From: Cricetomys ansorgei
Taxonomy: Eukaryota > Chordata > Mammalia > Rodentia > Nesomyidae
Direction: 5' to 3'
Length of the DNA stretch: 64,000 bases
Assembly (NCBI GenBank): GCA_026225945.1
Contig: JAMJFZ010000866.1
Location: 34,794-98,793, forward strand
Every line of letters begins with the position of its first letter. Positions within the stretch are counted from its first letter, which is position 1. A program made the position numbers and the translations under genes. Positions 56,711-64,000 of the stretch are shown here, one piece after another. Below the pieces are notes generated by a model. It was not told the origin of the DNA and ran no database searches. It worked only from the letters and a program-made list of their open reading frames with translations.

Positions 56711-56756
56711 CCGTGTCATTCAACTTTGGAAGCACTGGTCTGTTGGCAGAAGCATA

Positions 56757-57420
56757 TGTACTAGTCAGGGTTCTCCAGAACAACACAACTTACAGGCTGA
56801 ACCCACATGCATGTATAGAAGGGATTTATGAGGATGCCTGACTTGCAGGCTGGGGTCCTGCTAATCCAGCAATGGCTGCCTACCAATGGAAGTTTCGAGA
56901 ATCCAGTCACTGTTCAGTCCACAAAGCTGGTCTCCAGGAAACACTCAAATCCCAAAGAAGGAAGCAGGCTCTAACCTCAACAAAGGGACAGACTTGCCAG
57001 CAAGAGCGAGAGCAAGCAGGCAAAGAGAAGGTCTCCCTTCTTCCACGTCCTTCATATAGGCTGCCCACAGAAGGCGTGGCCCAGATTCAAAGACGGATCT
57101 TCCCATCTCGAAAAGCCTTGACTATATGTGGATCTTCTGACTTCCAGTGCTGTAAAGACTTTGTGTTTGCACGCCTTTAATCCCAGCACTCGGGAGGAAG
57201 AGGCAGGTGGATCTCTGTGAGTTCGAGGCCAGGCTGGTCTGCAGAGTGAGTCCCAGGACAGCCAGAGTTACAGCAGAGAAACCCTGTCTTGAAACCTCCA
57301 CCCCATCAAAAAAAAAAAAAAGGAAAAAAAAAAAAAACGAGAAAAAAATCCCTTATGGTGTATCTAACCACTTGGGTTAAAACCCAGATGTAGTCACGTT
57401 GACAACCAGGAATAACCGGC
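56757..57420. mobile_element. Second copy of the rodent mid-repetitive element, split by a B1
   Basis: 'Actagtcagggttctccagaacaacacaactt', 'cagcaatggctgcctaccaatggaag', 'cttgccagcaagagcgagagcaagcaggcaaagag' and, after the inserted B1, 'taaaacccagatgtagtcacgttgacaacc' keep the same order as the copy at 48190-48650. Confidence 0.65.
57168..57336 (+). mobile_element. B1 SINE nested in the mid-repetitive element
   Basis: 'Gcacgcctttaatcccagcactcgggagg', 'ggatctctgtgagttcgaggccaggctggtctgcagagtgag' and 'gcagagaaaccctgtctt' lead to an A-rich tail. The 5' end is truncated. Confidence 0.9.
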
Positions 57421-57429
57421 ACAGCACAA

Positions 57430-57590
57430 TTGAGTAGTTTTCTTTTTTAAGGTTCATTTTTATTTTATGCGTGTGAGTGTTTTGTCTGCACGTGTGTATG
57501 AGCACCACAAGCATGCCTGATCCCTCCAAAGCCAGGAGAGGGCAGCAAATCCCCCGGATGTCCTCGGGTGTGACAGGTTCAGAAATCTGC
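57430..57590 (-). mobile_element. B3-type SINE fragment, antisense
   Basis: 'Aaggttcatttttattttatgcgtgtgagtgttttgtctgcacgtgtgtatgagcaccac' and 'ccaggagagggcagcaaatccccc' is the reverse complement of the 3' half of a B3-type element. Confidence 0.65.
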
Positions 57591-57914
57591 TGCATGTCAG
57601 ACCTGCGGTACTCAAGTTTGGCTTTGGGAAGTACTTCACCGCCTCTTTCCAGTCACTGTCAGCTGTCCTACCCTGTCCACGTTTTGTCTGGTTGCCACAA
57701 TCATATTGAGAACCGGATACTAATGCTGGGTATAATAAACAAACACCACCTCTCTTGATTCCTTTGTCAGAGGGGCAGCTTCGAGCATTGCCCTCAACCA
57801 GCCGTTACCCACCTTGAACCACCCCTGCTGGACACTCACTAGCAGTTCCTGGGCCAAACGCACTGTCTCTGCTACTTTCAGACCCATTCTGAACTCAAAT
57901 AAGAACATCACTCA

Positions 57915-58130
57915 GGGTTTCTCCAGCTCAGCAGTTAAAAGCGCTGGCTGCTCTGGCGGAGGGCCTGCGTTCAGTTCCCCACCCCGCCCCCAAGGCCATT
58001 CACAACCAACCACCTCTCACCCCAGTTCCAGGGAATCTGACGCCCCCTTCTGGCCTTCACAGGCACATACACACACACACACACACACACATGCTCATAC
58101 ACACAAAACAAAAGACAAATTTTTTTTTCA
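57915..58130 (+). mobile_element. B3 SINE with CA-rich tail
   Basis: 'Cagctcagcagttaaaagcgctggctgctctggcggagggcctgcgttcagttcccc' and 'ttccagggaatctgacgcccccttctggccttcacaggc' lead into (CA)n and an A-rich tail. Confidence 0.85.
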
Positions 58131-58452
58131 AAAAAGAAGTAAACTCAAATTTGTTTTCTAATTGGCATCACTTCCATCCTATAAAATAAACTAAAAGTGA
58201 TAAGTCATTGCCAAAAATGTAAATTATTTCAGAATTCATTTCGGCGTCAAATGATAAATCTCAGTAATACCAAAAATCTCAGTTGCTTTTGCGCCAACCT
58301 AAACATGAGTGTCTGAATCATGGGAGGTGGGGGAAGGGGTGATACTTCCTAGATTCCAGTTGCAGAGTCTTCTGGGATATCAAGGAGAGGTTGGGGGCGG
58401 GGGTGTCTCTCTCGCTTTGAAACCAGCCGGTAACCCTGTGTTTACCCCCCAG

Positions 58453-58554
58453 TTCGTGCGCGAACACATCATCCACATGCCCCAGGAGGACTACATTAAC
58501 TGGCTACAGAGCCGGGTCAACATGCCCCTGCGGCAGAACAACCCCCTGACATAG
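58453..58554 (+). CDS. CCDC60: CCDC60 terminal coding exon and stop
   Basis: The acceptor (tttaccccccag) is followed by VREHIIHMPQEDYINWLQ and SRVNMPLRQNNPLT, then TAG at 58552-58554. The VREHIIHMPQEDY block is nearly invariant in CCDC60, while the last dozen residues differ from my memory of the human tail, as expected for a free C-terminus. The exon continues into the 3' UTR. Confidence 0.96.
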   Translation, partial: FVREHIIHMPQEDYINWLQSRVNMPLRQNNPLT

Positions 58555-58805
58555 CAGGGGGCCGGCCCCCGCCGGGGAGAAGCAGCCGGCGGTGCATCCC
58601 GTCCCGGAGTCCAGCCGGTGGACACAGGCCGCGGAGCCGGGGGACCACCTGGAGACGCTTCTGGAAATACGCTTGTCTGAGCCGACGTTCCCAACACGGC
58701 CCCCCTCCCCCGCCGGGTTCCCCGTCTCTGCTCACTGTTCAAACCCGACTCCACCCCCCTTCCCTGAAATTCCCAGATAATAAAATTGAGCTGGATGTTT
58801 TTATC
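58555..58805 (+). other. CCDC60: CCDC60 3' UTR
   Basis: About 250 bases run from the stop codon to the expected cleavage site. The first 170 bases are unusually G+C- and CpG-rich (GGCCGGCC, CCGCCGGGG, CCGCGGAGCCGGG). The rest is C-rich and ends at the polyadenylation signal. The exact cleavage position is inferred. Confidence 0.8.
58779..58784 (+). terminator. CCDC60: Polyadenylation signal AATAAA
   Basis: A canonical AATAAA lies 225 bases after the stop codon. It is followed within 30 bases by a T/GT-rich stretch (GGATGTTTTTATCTG) of the type bound by the cleavage-stimulation complex. Cleavage is expected near 58798-58810. Confidence 0.85.
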
Positions 58806-59054
58806 TGCCCGAGGAAGAGTCGCAGCTGTGACATTTTGGGCATGGCGGTCAGATCTTAGTAGCACGAGTTATCAGTTGTGCTGTTGCGGTGCTCCGCCCA
58901 GTGCTGGGTGCTCTCTTCGCCAGTGTGACATGATCATTTCTATCAGCGTATAACACAGCTTTCCTGAGTAAACGCTAGTGATATATTCCGTGCCGCTGGA
59001 ACTAGAGTGTTTTAATATCACAGATACTGTTTCAAACGGATGGGCGGGTAGACA

Positions 59055-59185
59055 AATGGATGAGTCAGTGGACCGGCAGAGAGATGGGTAAGCAGGTGGA
59101 TGGATGGACGGATGGACGGACGGGACGGACGGACGGATGGACGGATGGACGGATGGGGAGAGGGATGGACGGATGGATGGATCAC
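59055..59185. repeat. GGAC/GGAT tetranucleotide array
   Basis: GGATGGACGGATGGACGGAC units occur over about 130 bases. Antisense it reads Pro-Ser-Ile-His repeats, an artefact. Confidence 0.92.
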
Positions 59186-59589
59186 TGCAATGTAAAGAAG
59201 CGGCAAGTATGTATGCAGGCGTGTACACACCTGTTCGTGGACACACGGGGAAGCCAGAGGCTGACGTCAGGATGTCTTCCAGCCCATGGGTAGAGACAGA
59301 TAAGGAGAGGCGAGATGGGGGGGTGGGAGAGAGGGAGCCCTAAGACAGAGTCACAAGAGCACAGAGCCTTGCTCACAATGGGCCACTCGCTGACAGGCTG
59401 CTTCCGTCTACATGGCACGCAGATACTTGACATGAATGCGCTGATCCCGTCTCCACAGCAGCCTACAGGCCAGCTCCCACTCTTCCCGTTCCGCAGACGA
59501 CGAGGCAGATGCTTGAAAGAATTCTTGCACTCCTTTTTATTTATATTAAGTTTATGTTAGTCTGTATAAGTTTGTGTATGGGGACGTGT

Positions 59590-59985
59590 GTATACACACA
59601 CACACACTCTATACACACATATACAGACACACACTATACACACACACACATGCATATACACATATACACACACACAGACATACACATATCACACACACAC
59701 TCTATACACACCCACACACATATACACACACACACTATACACACCCACACGCATATACACACACACACAGACATACACATATCACACACTCTATACACAC
59801 ACATATACACATACATACACACATATACAGACACACATATACACACACACACATACACACTATACACATACACACACACACTATACACACATATACACAT
59901 ACATACACACACACATATACAGACACACACCACACACATACACACTATACACACACACTACACACACACATACGCACACACGCAG
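59590..59985. repeat. CA/TATACA compound repeat
   Basis: (CA)n is broken regularly by TATACACA, ACATATACA and CAGACATACA for about 400 bases, with locally repeated longer blocks. Confidence 0.95.
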
Positions 59986-60789
59986 TTATGGCCACAGCAC
60001 CCTAGAACCTTTTTCTCCCATTCAGTTGGTCAACCGTGCCCAGACTATTTCCCCATGCCCACCTGTGGGTTTCCCCACATCCACTGCGCCCAGGTTCTCA
60101 TTGTCGGCGTACAAAAGGGTCCTGCAAGTTGCCATGCCTTAAGTAGTTTGCCCCAGGAGCAGCTTTAATGGAATGTCTTAGGTCACGTGTGATGCTCACG
60201 GCATCTCTTCACAGGGAAGGGGGCTTCACTACAATCCTCATTTTTGTAATTAAGCATAGGAGACAGACACATAGCAGATCTGCGGCAGGGTAGAGGTTAG
60301 AAGGAAGGTCTGTCTAGGACAGAAAATACCCTAAAGACTTCCTGCCTCCTCCACTCCAGGCATCTTGTCAGCCTATTTCCCAGAACCATAGCGCCATCTA
60401 GTGGCAGCTGTGAGTATTACTTTCATCATGCCCTTGAGCAAAATGTAGCTGTCCTGCCAAGAAGGAAGGCAGAGACTGTTAACAACAGTAGCAAGACCTA
60501 CGTGCTCACACAGAGGAAGAGGTTTTGTTACTACAACATAAGTTGGAATAAGCGACAGCAACACATGCATCATCTCCGAGCTCTGGGGCTCAAAGAGCCC
60601 AGGGGAGAAATATTTTTTGGAGTGAGACGGCTTCATCAGAGCAACAACAATGTATCCTCAAAGTCACCGTCAGCCTACACTGCCCAAACCATCTGAGTGC
60701 CTGCCGTGATGGCTTCAAAAACTGCATCTTCCCTAGAGAAACGTTCCAGTAGATGTTGGTTGGATTTTCTGTTCAGACAGACGGTTCTT

Positions 60790-60915
60790 CTATTGTTTGT
60801 TTATTTGCCTTCGAGACTGAGTTTCATGGAAGCCCAGGGGGGACCTTGAATTGAATTGCGTATCCAGGGCTGAATTCGAACTCCTAGTCCTCCTGCCACT
60901 ACCTCTCAAGCATTA
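60790..60915 (-). mobile_element. B1/B4-type SINE, antisense, diverged
   Basis: 'Ttcgagactgagtttcatggaagcccaggg', 'aattcgaactcctagtcctcctgccactacctctcaag' resembles the reverse complement of a B4/PB1-type body. Confidence 0.6.
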
Positions 60916-60921
60916 TACATC

Positions 60922-60922
60922 A

Positions 60923-60953
<31 letters not shown>

Positions 60954-60967
60954 TGTGTGTGTGTGTG
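60922..60967. repeat. (TG)n microsatellite
   Basis: A TG run is broken by a single GG. Confidence 0.95.
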
Positions 60968-61369
60968 CAACTATGCACAGCTACATAGCCCTTTAAAAGG
61001 CATCCAAACAAAACTACACAAAAGTCACACACAAGCAAACCACAGGCCAGATATGGACTGAAGAGTCACAGTTTGTGGACTCCAGCTTGAGGGCGAGTTT
61101 TTAAGACGACGGATTTTCTATTCTTTCTGAAGGCACGACTGGGAGGGCTGAGGAAACGGCTGTGGCGTCTAGCTAGGTATTTAGACAGTGGTTGGCTCTC
61201 TTTGTATGGGAAGAGGACACGCGCACAGGGGGAAACCAGGTGCCACCACCAACTCAGATCCACTCTCACTGAGAGCAGCAGCCACACTGCACCCCGTAGA
61301 CTGGGGTCTTTCCCGAGACGTTCTGTGTGAGCACCAGCAAAGAATGGCAGGGAGCCCGTGTGTGCCGCA

Positions 61370-61480
61370 TGCCAGGCCATTGCTCTAAACGTTTCGATGA
61401 CCCCCTCACCCTCAGAATGGCCCCATGAAGCAGGTATCATTCCAATCCCCCATTTTTTAGCAGAGGAACCGGGGGGTACA
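61370..61480 (+). mobile_element. MIR remnant
   Basis: 'Gccattgctctaaacgtttcgatgaccccctcaccctcagaatggccccatgaagcaggtatcattccaatcccc' follows the MIR core order. Confidence 0.65.
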
Positions 61481-61839
61481 AAAAAACCACCTACAGCATT
61501 GTATTGGGGTACCAAAAAGTCGATAAAACAGTCCGGGGCACTGTATTGGGGTTCAGTGCTTTCCCCTCAACAAGCATAGTACGCCCACTACACAAACTCT
61601 GTAGCCATTCTGCCTGCTGCGCCCCGCCCCATATTCTATGAAGGAGGACAGTGGGCGGGAGTGTCACGCCAGGGCATTGGCACCAACAGCCACACACTTG
61701 TCCCCACTCTAAACTTTTATTCTTAATATTTATGGATCTGAGCAAGGGGTTCTGCGCCAAAACGTTCCAGCCAATTGTCAAGAGCCAGAGCAGCATCGTC
61801 ATGAAAGCCCAAGCTTTTCTGTTTTGTTTTGTTTGCTGT

Positions 61840-61992
61840 TTTTCAGGACAGGGTTTCTCTGTTTAACTGCCCTGGCTGTCTGGCTGTCCTGGAACTCGCT
61901 TTGTAGACCAGTCTAGACTCAAACTCACAGAGATCCACCTGCCTCTGCCTCCCGAGCGCTGGGATTAAAGGTGTGCGCCACCACGACTCAGC
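61840..61992 (-). mobile_element. B1 SINE, antisense
   Basis: 'Caggacagggtttctctg', 'tggctgtcctggaactcgctttgtagaccagtctagactcaaactcacagagatccacctgcctctgcctcccgagcgctgggattaaaggtgtgcgccacca' is a near-complete B1 in reverse. Confidence 0.93.
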
Positions 61993-63189
61993 ACCCACAC
62001 TAAATTTTAAGAGAAAGTATTATTCGGTAACTTCGTAGATGAATAGAGTGTTTAGACCATATCTGACCTCCAGCTCCTTCTGAGCTCCCACCCTGCTTCC
62101 AACTTCATGTCCCCTCCCTCTCCCTCTCCCTTTCTATGTAACCCACTGAATCCACTCAGCGGCCCCTGTGTGCGCACAGGTGCAGGGCGCCATCCTGAAG
62201 CACCGGAACCTCCCACAGCCACATGGCGGAAGAAAAGGGACTCCCCCCACGCCTACAGGGGACCCCACAGCCCCCTCCCTCTCCACACTGGGGTGCTCCC
62301 TGGCTTGACTTCGTGCAGGTCTTGTGCCGGCAACCACAGCCGCCATGAGTTCAGGAGCGCGGCAGCCCCGTCGTGTCCACAGGACTTGACTTCCTAGCAT
62401 CCTTCCCCAGCCCGCTCGTACACCCTTCCTGCCTCCTCCTCCACGGTGTTCCCTGGGCCTCCGGGGAGGAGGGCCGTGATGGAGGTGCCCCATTTCGGGC
62501 TGAGCGTGCCATAGTCATGTGTTGTGTGCACTCTGGCCAGCTGCGAGTCTCTGTACTAACCGCCATCTGCTGCCTGCCCGAGGAGGCGAGAGCTGGCACG
62601 GTCTGTGGGTAGGTAAGCATTTAGAAGACAGTTCCATACTGTGCGCCTGTGGCAAAATCACAGCCGAGCCTAAAATCTCCCAGGCCATGGGTTCTTGCCC
62701 AGGTTTACAGTACCTGGCATGAGTCATCTCTCCCCTCTCACCCTGCGAAGCAGGCCTTAAGGCCAATGAGAAAACTACTGTTTTCCCCATCATGCCCACG
62801 TCACTTTAGCATGAACGGACGTATCTTGCCAAGTAGTCATCATTGCAGCTCACAGCGTTCACAGCTTGTTGATGGTTTGTCTCCCCCAAGAGCCAGTGCT
62901 GTGAGAGCTATCCAGGAGGGAGGATGCTTCCAGCGACATCTTCACTTATTCACGTCCTGTGATCAAAGTGCATGATGCCTTCTGCAATGGGGTCTCGCCA
63001 CCAAGTTCCAGAGGGTGTGCAGGAGCGGTGACAATAGCCCTTGTCATGTTGGCAGTCCCTGGAATCACAGAGAAAGCAAACAGGGGCCAGGAGTTATCTC
63101 CATGCCTGGGACGAGGTTGAGATACACTACGGAAGAGAATAGGGAGAAATAACTTCTCTTGTCTTTATTCCTGGGAGGAACCCCTGGAC

Positions 63190-63405
63190 CAGCGGTTCTC
63201 GACCTTCCCAACGCTGCCACCCTTTAATTCATTCAGTTCCTCCTGCTGTGCTGACGCCATCATAAAATGATTCTCATCGCTGCTTCATAACTGTATTTTG
63301 CTATGAATCCTGATAAAAGTACCTGATGTGCAGACGGTGTTAGGCGAGGCCCTGTGAAAGGGTCGACCCTCAAAGGGATCGGGACCCACAGGTTGAGAAC
63401 TGCTG
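63190..63405. mobile_element. URR1-like nonautonomous hAT element with target-site duplication
   Basis: Terminal inverted repeats CAGCGGTTCTC and GAGAACTGCTG bound a 216-bp body ('cttcataactgtattttgctatgaatcc'). The flanking 8-mers CCCTGGAC (63182-63189) and CTCTGAAC (63406-63413) match at 6 of 8 bases, as expected for an aged hAT duplication. It lies in the opposite orientation to the copy at 50573-50802. Confidence 0.88.
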
Positions 63406-63716
63406 CTCTGAACTTTTGGCGCTCCCCAAGCAGTAGAAGTTTATTAGCTCCTCACACGGGACCCTGAGATCACCCTTCAGTTTACGCAGATGGGCGATCC
63501 ACACTGGACTTCTACTTTTACATTGGGAGCTAGTAATTCTAGAAAGATCAGCTATGTAATTAGAAGGCTGGACTCCTGGCCATTAAATATTCATTCTCTC
63601 CAGCAAGGAACAGAGGAAGGCCAGAGGGCAGGTTCAACTGCAGAGTCAATGATCCCGTCGGGCATGTCCACTCAGGGAGAGGACTGTTCTAACCACGATG
63701 ATGATGACGACATTGA

Positions 63717-63756
63717 CGGTGGTGGTGGTGGTGGTGGTGGTGGTGGTGATGGTGGT
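63717..63756. repeat. (GGT)n trinucleotide repeat
   Basis: GGT triplets follow a GATGATGATGACGAC lead. It is the reverse-strand counterpart of the CAC blocks at 22474 and 52786. Confidence 0.95.
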
Positions 63757-64000
63757 AATTACAGTAATAACAATAAACTATAAACATGGTGTTATTCTTC
63801 ACCGAGTACTCTGAGTTGTTCTTGTAAATATATCTGGACCTGGGGGTGAGTCCCTAAAATTTCAATCAGTCGTGCAAACACGTGTGTAGCCTAGGGACTC
63901 CTGAAGCTGTGGCTTGTGCCTTGAAGGCAGCCCGGTCGAATGCAACCTAACTCTTACTCCACAATGCAGCTGGGTGTACAAGGAGAAAGCTGTAATTCAA

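Larger units (their letters stand above)
54271..58452 (+). other. CCDC60: CCDC60 last intron
   Basis: This 4.2-kb intron opens with a pyrimidine tract (54279-54352). It contains a MIR-like remnant (54365-54480), a (CT)n(CA)n microsatellite (55733-55840), a degenerate CTCCATAGCC-type tandem array (56452-56710), a mid-repetitive element split by a B1 (56757-57420), an antisense B3 (57430-57590) and a sense B3 with a CA tail (57915-58130). I recognise no gene in 54490-55730 or 55850-56450. Confidence 0.75.
16399..58810 (+). other. CCDC60: CCDC60 gene, 3' twelve exons (5' part outside window)
   Basis: The exons lie at 16399-16569, 21142-21246, 28491-28598, 34560-34650, 38801-39035, 43130-43214, 46124-46195, 49069-49131, 49778-49900, 51854-51985, 54081-54270 and 58453-58554. 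Every internal border is AG/GT, and the frame stays open through all joins, giving 491 residues plus a stop. I recognised the protein from memory as mammalian CCDC60 (human about 550 residues), with near-identity in blocks such as RQLCALHWLLEALTIDHTHH and VREHIIHMPQEDY. About 55-60 N-terminal residues and the start codon are missing, so one or two coding exons lie upstream of base 1. Visible domains are a short coiled coil (residues about 16-40 of the visible chain), a basic serine-rich linker (about 159-236) and a helical conserved C-terminal half. There is no signal peptide or membrane segment in the visible part. Its biochemical function is not established; I recall expression in ciliated tissue and testis, which the sequence itself does not show. 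Confidence 0.94.
58811..64000. other. Intergenic region downstream of CCDC60
   Basis: I find no recognisable exon. It holds a GGAC/GGAT array (59055-59185), a MIR-like piece (about 59425-59515), a CA/TATA array (59590-59985), antisense SINEs (60790-60915 and 61840-61992), a TG microsatellite, a MIR (61370-61480), a URR1-like element (63190-63405) and a GGT repeat (63717-63756). The C+G-rich stretch 62160-62490 has open frames on both strands but no family I know. I looked for the expected mammalian neighbour TMEM233 and saw no trace. Confidence 0.7.

Noticed and set aside
58811..64000. Search for the next gene (TMEM233 by mammalian synteny)
   Set aside because: No frame resembles it; open frames near 62107-62620 are on both strands of a GC-rich stretch and match nothing I know.

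Overview
This is a piece of a muroid rodent chromosome. The evidence is the repeat set: B1, B3 and B4/RSINE1-type SINEs, ID-like SINEs, ORR1/MT- and MLT1-type MaLR LTRs, URR1-like hAT elements, and very abundant (CA)n/(TG)n. The B1 copies carry a 'gaactcacagaga' variant that I associate with cricetids (hamsters, voles, deer mice) rather than mouse or rat; this genus-level guess is inference. There are no bacterial-type operons, rRNA or CRISPR. Almost every long open frame is either a simple-sequence artefact or a chance frame.

The window holds one protein-coding gene, CCDC60 (coiled-coil domain containing 60), on the + strand. I found twelve exons between 16399 and 58554, all with GT-AG borders and an unbroken reading frame across all eleven introns. 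They encode 491 residues ending in a TAG stop, followed by a short 3' UTR with an AATAAA signal at 58779. The start codon and roughly the first 55-60 residues are not here. The first 16.4 kb is therefore the end of a long intron, and the promoter lies upstream. The identification rests on recall of the mammalian CCDC60 protein. The molecular role of CCDC60 is not established; this part of it has a short N-terminal coiled coil, a central serine-rich basic linker with kinase-type sites, and a conserved alpha-helical C-terminal half.

Layout: 1-16398 is intron holding SINEs, LTR pieces, a possible conserved AT-rich element near 3.9-4.2 kb, and a striking ~6-kb TG-rich minisatellite (9153-15215). 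16399-58554 contains the twelve exons, with introns of about 0.6-7.4 kb packed with SINEs, MIRs, LTR remnants, microsatellites and several private tandem repeats. 58555-58810 is the 3' UTR. 58811-64000 is intergenic, with SINEs, a URR1-like element and microsatellites; no neighbouring gene is recognisable.

The most interesting points are structural. (i) The 6-kb UG-rich array upstream and a 0.5-kb CA-rich array downstream flank one 171-bp exon; they are complementary in the pre-mRNA and could pair around it. (ii) A five-copy 28-bp tandem repeat at 43665-43800 carries four perfect TTCnnGAAnnTTC heat-shock elements. (iii) A ~900-bp (CAT/CAC) trinucleotide block occupies a small intron. (iv) There is a 32-bp exact tandem duplication with a perfect 12-bp stem.
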